From the NCBI GenBank assembly GCA_015229165.1, contig JADGCD010000125.1:1-6322 (forward strand): a DNA stretch of 6,322 bases, in the 5' to 3' direction. The notes under the pieces were generated by a model. That model worked only from the letters and a program-made list of their open reading frames with translations. It made no database searches and had not been told where the DNA came from. The position numbers and the translations under genes were made by a program. Origin of the DNA: Nitrospinota bacterium. Its GTDB lineage: Bacteria; Nitrospinota_A; UBA7883; JADGGD01. This document shows, piece by piece, positions 1 to 6,322 of the stretch (within the stretch, counting starts at the first letter, position 1; each line of letters starts with the position of its first letter).

Positions 1-16
1 CCCCCCCCCGCTTTAG

Positions 17-22
17 TATACT
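17..22 (+). promoter_or_regulatory. Possible -10 promoter element
   Basis: TATACT matches the sigma-70 -10 consensus TATAAT at five of six positions. It sits in a short AT-rich stretch (about 11-45) that stands out from the GC-rich surroundings, 31 bases before the first ATG of the operon. A -35 box at normal spacing would fall at or before the window edge, in or beyond the C run at 1-9, so it cannot be checked. This is a tentative call resting on one hexamer and local composition. Confidence 0.3.
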
Positions 23-40
23 TCTTCATTTACGATCAAC

Positions 41-44
41 AGGA
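41..44 (+). promoter_or_regulatory. Ribosome binding site of the first gene
   Basis: AGGA lies 9 bases upstream of the ATG at 54, a usable Shine-Dalgarno position. It supports this ATG as the start, as does the MKALILAGG beginning, which places the nucleotidyltransferase first strand right at the N-terminus as in relatives. Confidence 0.5.
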
Positions 45-53
45 TAGCGAGCG

Positions 54-1253
54 ATGAAAGCCCTCATTCTGGCCGGTGGCCGCAGCCCCAACATGGCGCC
101 CTTCTCCGCCACCCGGCCCAATCCGCTGATCCCGGTCGACGGCGCGACCCTCATGGATCACACGCTCGGTCTCCTGAAACAGGCGGGGGTGAACCTCGCC
201 CACATTGTCGTGGGCCACGAGAGCGCCCAGATGGTAAACGCCATCCCCTCCGACCATCCCTCCGGCGTGAAGGTCCACTTCGTCGAGCAGACCCGGGGCT
301 CAGGGATCGGCCACGCCGTGGCGGCGGCCAAGGACCGGTTCGCCCCCGGCGAACACTTCCTGCTGGTCTACGGCGACACGTTCACCGCCGACAACATCTT
401 CTCCTACGCCTTGCAGACCTACAGCCTCCACAACGAAACCACCGCCGCCATCTGCCACACCGCAGCCAGCGAAAAATACGGCAACGTCTACCTGGACACC
501 GACGCCCGGATCACCCGCCTCATCGAGAAGCCGAAAAAGGAAGAGGGGCTCTACAACTACGTTCTGACCGGCGTGTTCGTTGTCAGCTCCACCCTGTTTG
601 ACCATCTCGACAAAAACGGCCTCGACATGGCGGCGGCGCTCCGCTCGCTTATTAAGAAGGAGACCGTCCGGGCCGCCATCTGGGACGGCGACTGGCTCGA
701 CCTGGCCTATCCCTGGGACATCCTGACGGTCAACAAGATCTGCATGGACCAGTGGCGCGAAGCCCGCATCCACGAGAGCGTCTCCATTCCCCAGGCCGAA
801 CTGCGCGGGCCGGTGCGGATCGAGAAAAACGTCGAGATCTGCTCCGGCGTGGTGTTGCAGGGGCCCCTTTTCATCGGCGAGGGGAGCTTCATCGGCCATC
901 ACGCCATCATCCGCCCCTACAGCTACATCGGCCCCGGCTCCGTCATCGGGCGGGGCGCGGAGGTCAAGAACGCGGTCCTGTTCAAAAACGTCCGGGTCGG
1001 CAGCCAGTCGTTCATCGGCGACTCGGTCGTCGGCGAAAAGGCCAACTTCGGCCCCGGTTGCATGACCATCAACACCGACAACGCCGCCGGAGGCGTCTGC
1101 GTGCGGATCGGCCGCAAGAAGGTCGCCAGCGGCTTCGCAAAGCTGGGCGCCTTCATCGGCGACGGCGCCGTCGTCGGCGCCTCCAACACCATCGCCGCCG
1201 GAACGGTCGTCGAGGCGGGACGCAAGATCGACCACAACATCTCGGTCCGCTAA
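54..1253 (+). CDS. GlmU-like nucleotidyltransferase with left-handed beta-helix, atypical active sites
   Basis: This 399-residue protein has the layout of archaeal-type GlmU/sugar-1-phosphate nucleotidyltransferases. A Rossmann-like nucleotidyltransferase domain (about 1-230) is followed by hexapeptide repeats forming a left-handed beta-helix (about 240-399). Visible landmarks are LILAGG (4-9), YGDTF with the metal-ligand Asp108, LIEKP (156-160), TGVFVV (172-177), YPWD (219-222) with Asn227 just after, EVKN (303-306) and KLGAFIGD (363-370). By family the N-domain would join a sugar-1-phosphate to a nucleoside triphosphate in the cytoplasm, and the helix would acetylate an amino sugar. Key residues deviate: the usual GxGTR is replaced by a stretch with Ser11-Pro12-Asn13, the Lys of RPKP is Asn23, and the GlmU catalytic His position in the helix is Ser317. 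The fold assignment is firm; activity and substrate are not. It is the first gene of the operon and ends 34 bases before glmS. Confidence 0.85.
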   Translation: MKALILAGGRSPNMAPFSATRPNPLIPVDGATLMDHTLGLLKQAGVNLAHIVVGHESAQMVNAIPSDHPSGVKVHFVEQTRGSGIGHAVAAAKDRFAPGEHFLLVYGDTFTADNIFSYALQTYSLHNETTAAICHTAASEKYGNVYLDTDARITRLIEKPKKEEGLYNYVLTGVFVVSSTLFDHLDKNGLDMAAALRSLIKKETVRAAIWDGDWLDLAYPWDILTVNKICMDQWREARIHESVSIPQAELRGPVRIEKNVEICSGVVLQGPLFIGEGSFIGHHAIIRPYSYIGPGSVIGRGAEVKNAVLFKNVRVGSQSFIGDSVVGEKANFGPGCMTINTDNAAGGVCVRIGRKKVASGFAKLGAFIGDGAVVGASNTIAAGTVVEAGRKIDHNISVR

Positions 1254-1287
1254 GGGCGGCCGGACAGGAACGAAAGACCACTCTGCC

Positions 1288-3114
1288 ATGTGCGGTATCG
1301 CCGGGATCGTCTCCCTCAACGACATATCCGAAAAGCTGGTCGGCGCCATCAAGAGCCTCGAATACCGGGGCTACGATTCGTGCGGCGTGGCCATGATCGA
1401 AGGGAAGGGCCGGAAAGTCGCGGTCCGCAAAAACATCGGTTCCGTGGACGAGGTGCGCGACCGGGAGCGGCTGGCCGAGATGCGGGGAACCATCGGCATC
1501 GCCCACACCCGTTGGGCCACCCACGGCGGCGTCACCGCCGCCAACGCCCATCCCCACTGCTCCTGCGACGGCGCCTTCGCCATCACGCACAACGGGATCA
1601 TCTCCAACTACGGCCACCTGCGGGAGATTTTGAAGGCCAAAGGCCACCGGTTCCTCTCGGAAACCGACACCGAAGTCATCGTCCACCTGATCGAAGAGCA
1701 TTACAAGACCACCCGGCAGGTCGAGAGCGCCTTCGTGGCCGCCCTCAAGGAATTGCAGGGCACCTTCGCCGTGGCCATGATCACCCGGCGCGAACCGGAC
1801 CGCATCTATTGCGCCCGCAGCGAGAGCCCCCTGATCATCGGCATCGCCGCCGACGCCCACTACATCGGGTCCGACTTCAACGCCTTCATCGCCCACACCA
1901 AGACGGCGCTCATCATGGACGACAACGAGTACGCCGTGGTCACCCACGACAGCTACGCGTTGAAGCGCCTTTCCGACGGCAGCCCCATCAGCCGGGCCGT
2001 GCAGGAGATCCAGTGGGACCCGGAGATGTCGCAGAAGGGGGGGTTCCCCCACTACATGTTGAAGGAGATCTACGAGCAGCCGCAGGTCGTCAACCATGCG
2101 CTGGACATCGATCGCGAGGCCATCCGGGGGCTGGCGGAAAAAATCCTCGCCGCCGACAAAATCTACTTCACCGGCGTCGGCACCACCTTTTATGTCGTCC
2201 AGCTTGGCCAGTACTATTTCAGCCGGTACGCCGGAATAACTCCCTCCATCGTCAGTTCCGACGAGTTCCGGTTCCTCGCCTCCGTGGACGAGAAGACCCT
2301 GACCCTTGCCGCCTCCCAGTCGGGCGAGACCTACGACACCCTGACGGCGCTTCGCTTCACCAGGGAGCGGGGGGGCGCCACCGCCGCCATCGTCAACGTC
2401 ATGGGCTCTTCCATGGCCCGGATTGTCGACCACCTGATTCTGCAAGGCTCCGGCCCCGAAATCTCGGTCATCAGCACCAAGGCGGCCATCTCGCAGATGA
2501 TCATCCTGACCCGGTTGGCGTTGGAGACCGGCCTCATGAACGGAACTCTCACCCAAAAGCAGTACGACCAGCATCACCGCGACCTGCGCAAGCTGCCCGC
2601 CCTCATCGAGAAGATCCTCAACGAAAAGTCGGGCTTCATCCATACCGTCGCCCGGTCGCAGGCGCACATCAACCACTGGCTTTTCCTCGGACGGGGGCAT
2701 TTCTATCCCATCGCCCGGGAGTCGGCCCTCAAGATGAAGGAGGTCTCCTACCTCCATGCCGAAGGGATGCCCAGCGGCTTCCTGAAACACGGCACCATCG
2801 CCCTCATCGACGAGCGGCTCAACTCCGTCGTCTTCGTTCCCCCCAAAGAGGAAGGGGATCTCTATACGTTGACCCTCTCCTCCGCCGAGGAGATCCGCGC
2901 CCGCAACGGCTACGTCCTGGCCATCGCCTTCGCCGACCGGGTGAAGAAGGAGCTCCCTTTCACCGAAGCCATCGTCCTCCCCGCCTGCGCCCTTCTGACC
3001 GCGCCGTTCCTCGAGATGATCGCCGCGCAGCTTTTCTCCTACTACACCGCCGTCACCCTCAAGCGCAACGTCGACCGCCCCCGGTCGCTGGCCAAGTCGG
3101 TCACGGTCGCGTAA
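1288..3114 (+). CDS. glmS: Glutamine--fructose-6-phosphate aminotransferase (isomerizing)
   Basis: GlmS makes glucosamine-6-phosphate from fructose-6-phosphate and glutamine, the entry step to UDP-GlcNAc. The 608 residues match the usual length. The class II glutaminase domain (about 1-220) has nucleophile Cys2 in MCGI, YRGYDS (26-31), HTRWATHG (73-80), HNGIISN (101-107) and SETDTEV (124-130). The linker shows GGFPHYMLKEIYEQP (251-265). Two SIS isomerase domains follow: SQSGET (343-348), STKAAISQ (396-403), KEVSYLHAEG (484-493) and LKHG (499-502), with the family C-terminus LAKSVTV containing Lys603. The start is fixed because Cys2 must be N-terminal after Met removal. Unusual points are GVGTTF (296-301) where CGTS is usual and SGFLKHGT (496-503) where GELKHGP is usual, so this may be a divergent paralogue. 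AGGAA at 1266-1270 is far from the start and the ribosome site is weak. The 34-base gap upstream is too short for a glmS ribozyme. The mutase gene starts 4 bases downstream. Confidence 0.95.
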   Translation: MCGIAGIVSLNDISEKLVGAIKSLEYRGYDSCGVAMIEGKGRKVAVRKNIGSVDEVRDRERLAEMRGTIGIAHTRWATHGGVTAANAHPHCSCDGAFAITHNGIISNYGHLREILKAKGHRFLSETDTEVIVHLIEEHYKTTRQVESAFVAALKELQGTFAVAMITRREPDRIYCARSESPLIIGIAADAHYIGSDFNAFIAHTKTALIMDDNEYAVVTHDSYALKRLSDGSPISRAVQEIQWDPEMSQKGGFPHYMLKEIYEQPQVVNHALDIDREAIRGLAEKILAADKIYFTGVGTTFYVVQLGQYYFSRYAGITPSIVSSDEFRFLASVDEKTLTLAASQSGETYDTLTALRFTRERGGATAAIVNVMGSSMARIVDHLILQGSGPEISVISTKAAISQMIILTRLALETGLMNGTLTQKQYDQHHRDLRKLPALIEKILNEKSGFIHTVARSQAHINHWLFLGRGHFYPIARESALKMKEVSYLHAEGMPSGFLKHGTIALIDERLNSVVFVPPKEEGDLYTLTLSSAEEIRARNGYVLAIAFADRVKKELPFTEAIVLPACALLTAPFLEMIAAQLFSYYTAVTLKRNVDRPRSLAKSVTVA

Positions 3115-3118
3115 GGTC

Positions 3119-4273
3119 ATGGGGGTCAGGCTTCAGGGAACCGACGGCGTCCGTCGCGTCGTCCGCCCGCACGACGATCCGACGATCGCCGGACTCACGC
3201 CGCAGGAGGCCTTCCTGCGCCACGACGTCATCACCGCGCCGTTCCTTGAGCTCTACACCTTCTGCCGCGTCCGTCAGCTCCTCGAATCCGGCGTCATCCG
3301 CCCCAGCGATCCGGTGGTCATCGGGTGGGACACCCGCGACCCTTCGGGGGGCTACACCGGCGCCGCCGTGGCCGGGTTGCGCAAGGCGGGGGTCACCGTC
3401 CACTCCGTCGGCGTCGCCCCCACCCCGCTGATCCCCCTCTATCAGCGATCCGTCGGCGCCGCCGCCGGGTTCATGGTCACCGCCTCCCACAACCCCTCCA
3501 CCTACAACGGCGTCAAGATCTTCACCCGGACCGGGCTTAAACTCCTGCCGGGGGACGATGTGGCCCTCTCCGCCCGCATCCTCGACACCCGGTGGGAGGA
3601 GATCGCTCCCCTCCCGCCGACCGGCCCTCTCGTCGACGCCGGGGACGACGCCCGCGCCCTCTTCACCCGCCTCCACCTCGACCCGGCCAACAGCCGCATC
3701 GTCGACCGTACGGCGGTGGCCAACCATACGCTCGTCGTCGATACCGCCAACGGCGCCCTTTCGGGTCTCGCCGCCGACGTTTTACGCAAGGCCGGGTTCG
3801 GGAACGTGATCCCGGTCAACGACGACCCGGCGCAGCCGATCAACATCCGCTCCGGCGTGGCCGACATCGAAGGGCTGACCCTGATCACCCCCGACCAGTT
3901 CAACGGCGGCGGCCGGTTCGCCGGATACCACGCCCTCGAAACGCTGTTGCATGAAGGACAAAAGGCGCGGGAAGCGGCCCGACGGGGAGAGCGGGTTATA
4001 GCTGCGGCGATCTTCGACGGCGACGGCGACCGGTTCTACCGGGTGGAGTACGACCCTTTCGACGACGTTTTGCGGGTTCTCTCCGGCGACGAATCGTCGC
4101 TCCTGCAAGGGAAGGCGCTCATCGGAGACGCCCCCCCCCCGGCCCCTGTTCGTCAATACCGTGGAGAGCGACCTCGCCGCACAGCAGTCGGCGGCCCGTC
4201 TCGGCTACGACACCACCCTGACCGCCGTGGGGGACAAATGGGTCCTGCTCACCGCCCTCCTCTGCCAGCTTGA
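3119..4273 (+). CDS. Phosphohexomutase (GlmM/phosphomannomutase family), N-terminal part before frameshift
   Basis: This is the front half of an alpha-D-phosphohexomutase, which moves phosphate between C6 and C1 of a hexose; next to glmS, glucosamine phosphate is the likely substrate. Seen are LQGTDGVRR (5-13), the domain 1 start; VIGWDTRDPSGG (67-78); the phosphoserine loop TASHNP (121-126, Ser123); the domain 2 strand LVVDTANGA (205-213); and the metal loop DGDGDR (300-305). The true reading appears to end at the C10 run, around residue 340. The remaining 45 or so residues to the stop at 4271-4273 are Arg/Pro-rich and unlike the family, while the frame one base over continues the protein at once (RPLFVNTVESDLAAQ). 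The start ATG lies 4 bases after the glmS stop and fits the family N-terminus. If the tract had nine C, this and the next entry would be one protein of about 672 residues. Confidence 0.85.
   Translation: MGVRLQGTDGVRRVVRPHDDPTIAGLTPQEAFLRHDVITAPFLELYTFCRVRQLLESGVIRPSDPVVIGWDTRDPSGGYTGAAVAGLRKAGVTVHSVGVAPTPLIPLYQRSVGAAAGFMVTASHNPSTYNGVKIFTRTGLKLLPGDDVALSARILDTRWEEIAPLPPTGPLVDAGDDARALFTRLHLDPANSRIVDRTAVANHTLVVDTANGALSGLAADVLRKAGFGNVIPVNDDPAQPINIRSGVADIEGLTLITPDQFNGGGRFAGYHALETLLHEGQKAREAARRGERVIAAAIFDGDGDRFYRVEYDPFDDVLRVLSGDESSLLQGKALIGDAPPPAPVRQYRGERPRRTAVGGPSRLRHHPDRRGGQMGPAHRPPLPA
4131..4140 (+). repeat. C10 homopolymer at the frameshift point
   Basis: Ten consecutive C interrupt the mutase gene. 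Before the run the protein reads in the frame of the ATG at 3119; after it the family sequence continues in the frame of 4140. Removing one C restores a continuous protein reading DAPPRPLFVNT across the site. The run could be a sequencing or assembly indel, a slip-prone on/off switch, or a true mutation; the sequence alone cannot decide, and a base-calling error is the simplest explanation. Confidence 0.9.
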
Positions 4274-5138
4274 CGAAGCCCTTCCGGCTGACGTTGTGGC
4301 CCTCATTAACGCGGAGGCCCGCTCACCGTGGCCCTCCGCCGACCGGATCGAACGGCTGATGGAGGAGGCCGGTTTCGACATGGCCACCGCCCCGGCGGGA
4401 CGGTTCACCGTCGGCGCAGAGGAGACCGGCCACGCCATCACCCCCCTCTTCACCGACCGCGGAGTCCTCTTCGCCGGCGACGGCCTCAAGAGCTGCCTGA
4501 ACACCTTCGCCGCCACCGCCGCCATGACCGGCGACATCCCCGAAGCCCGTTTTTACGCCGTCACCCGCCCCTTCGAGCCGGGCTTCAAAAAGACCCTGTA
4601 CGCCTACTACGTCGCCAAAGAACGGTGGCGCCGAGGGAACGAAACGTGGGATTTGCTCCGTGACCGGATGATCGACGAGGTGACCCGCCTCCTCCCCGAG
4701 GCGATAGTAGAAGAGATGATCCGCCCCGAAGACGGCGACATGCTCTATCTGAAACTGATGATCGACGGTCGCCACGCCGGATCGCTTTTTGTTCGCAACT
4801 CCGGCACCGAGGACAAGACCGGGCTCAACCTGCGCGGCGTCGCCGCGTTGCAGGGGCGGCTTACCTCGCTGGGAGAGACCCTCGTGCGGGAGCTGATGGC
4901 CCTCATGAAGGACCGGGCCAAACCGATGGCGGCGGCCGAGCGGCGACTCCTCGCCCTGTCCGTCGAAGGGGCGCCCGAGCGGCTCGACCGTCTCGGTCAT
5001 GAGGAGTATCATCATCTGCTCATGGAAGTCGGCGCCAAGCAGGGACTGTTGACCGCCCCCTCCCCCGGCGCGACCCTGACCGAACGGGGGCGCTGGGCCC
5101 TTTCGGCGCTGGCCGCGACAGAAAGCGAGACCCGATGA
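4161..5138 (+). CDS. Phosphohexomutase, C-terminal part with added winged-helix-like tail
   Basis: This is the back half of the mutase that starts at 3119. Coding in this frame really extends back to about 4140; the GTG at 4161 is only the first start-like codon and has no clear ribosome site, so it is probably not a natural start. Seen are TAVGDKWVLL (21-30), the domain 3 sugar-binding loop VGAEETGHAI (84-93), and the domain 4 phosphate-binding loop VRNSGTED (211-218). Most family members end soon after domain 4. Here about 110 residues follow, including a helical stretch and, from about residue 258 to 318, a segment reading like a small winged helix (AAERRLLAL, EEYHHLLMEVGAKQGLL, LTERGRWALSAL). 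That resemblance is by eye only. The stop overlaps the next gene's start by ATGA at 5135-5138, implying coupled translation. Without the upstream half this piece would lack the phosphoserine and metal sites and be inactive. Confidence 0.85.
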   Translation: MESDLAAQQSAARLGYDTTLTAVGDKWVLLTALLCQLDEALPADVVALINAEARSPWPSADRIERLMEEAGFDMATAPAGRFTVGAEETGHAITPLFTDRGVLFAGDGLKSCLNTFAATAAMTGDIPEARFYAVTRPFEPGFKKTLYAYYVAKERWRRGNETWDLLRDRMIDEVTRLLPEAIVEEMIRPEDGDMLYLKLMIDGRHAGSLFVRNSGTEDKTGLNLRGVAALQGRLTSLGETLVRELMALMKDRAKPMAAAERRLLALSVEGAPERLDRLGHEEYHHLLMEVGAKQGLLTAPSPGATLTERGRWALSALAATESETR

Positions 5139-5947
5139 ACCACGACACCCTCTTCCTCCCCGGCAACCCGTTCGCCCATCTCGAAGCCATCCGGGTCGGC
5201 GAACGCCCCTGGAGCTTCCTCGACCGCCTGAAAGGCTACCTGCTCGAGCGGACCGGCGGCTCCGACGAGGGCGCCGACCAGCTCGACGGTTACGGCGTTG
5301 TTGACACTGTTCGTCGTCCCGACGGAAGCGTCGCCGAGATCGCCCTGACCATGACCCGGACCCTCATCCTCTCCCGTCCCCTCAGGGTCGGCCCCGGCAT
5401 CGTCATCGGCGCCGGAACCATGCTTGAAGCGGGCGCTATCGTAAAAGCGCCTAGCCTCATCGGCGACGGCTGCGAAATCCGCCAGGGCGCCTACATCCGG
5501 GGCGAGGTTCTCGTCGGGAACCATGTGGTGGTCGGCCACGTCACCGAGGTCAAGAGCGCCGTTCTGATGGACGGGACCGCCGCCGGGCATTTCGCCTATG
5601 TGGGGGACGCGATTCTCGGCGCGCGGGTAAACCTCGGCGCCGGGACCAAGATCGCCAATCTCCAGTTCAGGAACGTCGCGGAGATCGATACCGGCGCCAT
5701 CGCCCCCGTCCGCATCCGGGGGACCGGCGGGATGATCGACACTGGCCGGGCGAAGCTGGGCGCCGTCATCGGCGACTACACGGAGATCGGCTGCAACAGC
5801 GTCACCGCGCCGGGCGCGGTGGTCGGCGCCCGCTGCTGGATCTATCCCAACACCACCTTGCCGAAAGGGTTCTATCGGGGGGGCGCCCTGATCCGCCCCG
5901 TCGGCGCGGGCAAGGTCGAGAGCATCGACCGGCTCCCCCCGCTATGA
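5135..5947 (+). CDS. Stand-alone left-handed beta-helix acetyltransferase, GlmU C-domain-like
   Basis: This 270-residue protein has a short alpha-helical-looking N-terminus (about 1-45) and no nucleotidyltransferase domain. Hexapeptide repeats from about 80 to 240 form a left-handed beta-helix. The core closely resembles the acetyltransferase half of GlmU: GHVTEVKSAVL (134-144), then GHFAYVGDAILG (151-162), where His152 aligns with the GlmU catalytic His, then VNLGAGTKIANLQF (165-178) and DTGRAKLGAVIGD (202-214). By family it would acetylate glucosamine-1-phosphate with acetyl-CoA in the cytoplasm. Similar helices also occur as C-domains of glucose-1-phosphate thymidylyltransferases and in other acyltransferases, so the exact acceptor is inferred from the neighbours. 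It overlaps the mutase gene by 4 bases upstream and the next gene by ATGA at 5944-5947. The ribosome site is weak, which suggests coupled translation. Confidence 0.85.
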   Translation: MNHDTLFLPGNPFAHLEAIRVGERPWSFLDRLKGYLLERTGGSDEGADQLDGYGVVDTVRRPDGSVAEIALTMTRTLILSRPLRVGPGIVIGAGTMLEAGAIVKAPSLIGDGCEIRQGAYIRGEVLVGNHVVVGHVTEVKSAVLMDGTAAGHFAYVGDAILGARVNLGAGTKIANLQFRNVAEIDTGAIAPVRIRGTGGMIDTGRAKLGAVIGDYTEIGCNSVTAPGAVVGARCWIYPNTTLPKGFYRGGALIRPVGAGKVESIDRLPPL

Positions 5948-6249
5948 GAAAGGCGGCGCTGGCGGCGCTCCTGCTGCTGGCTTTCCCCACGGGCGCCGAC
6001 GCGGCCAAAGCCCCCCTCTGGGCCGCCGACGATCCGCTGGGAAGAGTCACCGTCACCGAGGAGCAGGAGACCGCCCGCCGCACCATCTCCGTCAACGGCC
6101 AACCGGTCGCATGGACCGGCGACGGCTCCGACCGGATGGCGCTGACCCCCTCGCTCATCCTTCCCCGCTCTCCGAGCGCGTGGCGGATTTCGGGGAGGTT
6201 GGGGGCGATGGCCTTGGCCTTCTCCAGCAGGAGGGCGGCGGTGTCGTAG
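5944..6249 (+). CDS. Secreted protein of unknown function, N-terminal fragment
   Basis: The frame gives 101 residues starting at an ATG that overlaps the previous stop. Residues 1-20 are a clear Sec signal peptide: basic MRK, hydrophobic core AALAALLLLAF, and cleavage motif ADA before Ala21. The mature part begins AKAPLWAADDPLGRVTVTEE. The pattern GRVTVTEE followed by ISVNGQPVAW and ALTPSLIL faintly recalls the first strands of spermidine synthase-like proteins, but this is too weak to name. After about residue 74 (position 6165) the sequence is the antisense of a TPR coding region, so the last 27 or so residues and the stop at 6247-6249 are probably not native. The gene is best treated as truncated at a junction. 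Confidence 0.5.
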   Translation: MRKAALAALLLLAFPTGADAAKAPLWAADDPLGRVTVTEEQETARRTISVNGQPVAWTGDGSDRMALTPSLILPRSPSAWRISGRLGAMALAFSSRRAAVS

Positions 6250-6322
6250 AGGGAGGTCCGGTAATAGGTCATCGCCAGCCGGTAGTAGGCGACGGCCAGA
6301 TGGGGGTCGTCGGCGCCGAAGG
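6163..6322 (-). CDS. TPR-repeat protein, partial, open at the window edge
   Basis: Read on the minus strand from the edge, the frame gives AVAYYRLAMTYYRTSLYD then TAALLLEKAKAIAPNLPEIR, one good tetratricopeptide repeat with the expected small/aromatic pattern and Pro near the end of helix B. TPR repeats are protein-interaction modules. The start lies outside the window. The boundary near 6163 is approximate. After LGERG the frame stays open to 5802 with no stop, but it only reads the antisense of the secreted-protein gene and of the beta-helix gene, giving an Arg/Ser-rich nonsense tail. The gene therefore has no native 3' end here. The partner and pathway are unknown. Confidence 0.55.

Noticed and set aside
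1254..1287. Possible glmS ribozyme or other leader RNA before glmS
   Set aside because: The gap is only 34 bases, far too short for the ribozyme, and no stable hairpin or terminator was seen.
300..1352. A 350-residue minus-strand open frame opposite the first gene
   Set aside because: It has Asp/Gly/Ala-rich shadow composition, no domain, and the opposite strand has clear nucleotidyltransferase and beta-helix patterns.
1153..3120. A 655-residue open frame antisense to glmS
   Set aside because: It lies opposite a clear GlmS, is rich in Gly, Asp and Val with no recognisable domain, and its openness follows from the high-GC codon bias of the real strand.
1290..3431. A 713-residue + strand open frame overlapping glmS and the mutase
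   Set aside because: It is Arg/Pro/His-rich low-complexity sequence typical of the wrong frame of a high-GC gene, and glmS is certain in the other frame.
5802..6162. Continuation of the minus-strand TPR frame to 5802
   Set aside because: It reads antisense to the signal peptide of the secreted protein and the end of the beta-helix gene, giving an Arg/Ser/Pro-rich tail with no TPR pattern.

Overview
The window is a high-GC bacterial segment with a compact operon on the + strand covering about positions 54 to 5947. A broken or chimeric end follows. Codons end mostly in G or C throughout. The products resemble those of Gram-negative bacteria, and a deltaproteobacterial (Desulfuromonadota-like) source is possible, but no marker here fixes the taxonomy.

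Layout: (1) 54-1253 encodes a GlmU-like protein with an N-terminal sugar-1-phosphate nucleotidyltransferase domain and a C-terminal left-handed beta-helix. (2) 1288-3114 encodes a full-length GlmS, glutamine:fructose-6-phosphate aminotransferase. (3) 3119-5138 encodes one alpha-D-phosphohexomutase of about 672 residues. It is split into two frames at a run of ten C (4131-4140), and all four family motifs are present across the two halves. (4) 5135-5947 encodes a stand-alone left-handed beta-helix protein that resembles the acetyltransferase half of GlmU. (5) 5944 onward begins a secreted protein whose normal coding sequence seems to stop near 6165. Beyond that point the minus strand carries the end of a TPR protein. 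Genes 2/3 are 4 bp apart, and 3/4 and 4/5 overlap by ATGA, so this reads as one transcript.

Taken together, the enzymes could convert fructose-6-phosphate to GlcN-6-P (GlmS), then GlcN-1-P (mutase), then GlcNAc-1-P (beta-helix acetyltransferase), then a nucleotide sugar (nucleotidyltransferase). That is the whole UDP-GlcNAc route in one operon. The twist is in gene 1: its nucleotidyltransferase signature has lost the usual Gly-Thr-Arg and Lys, and its beta-helix has Ser where GlmU has the catalytic His. Gene 4 keeps that His. The operon may therefore be a specialised or divergent version of the pathway, with the GlmU functions split between proteins. The mutase also has an unusual C-terminal extension that looks like a winged helix.

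Two places may be sequence or assembly artefacts: the C10 frameshift and the inverted junction near 6160-6180.
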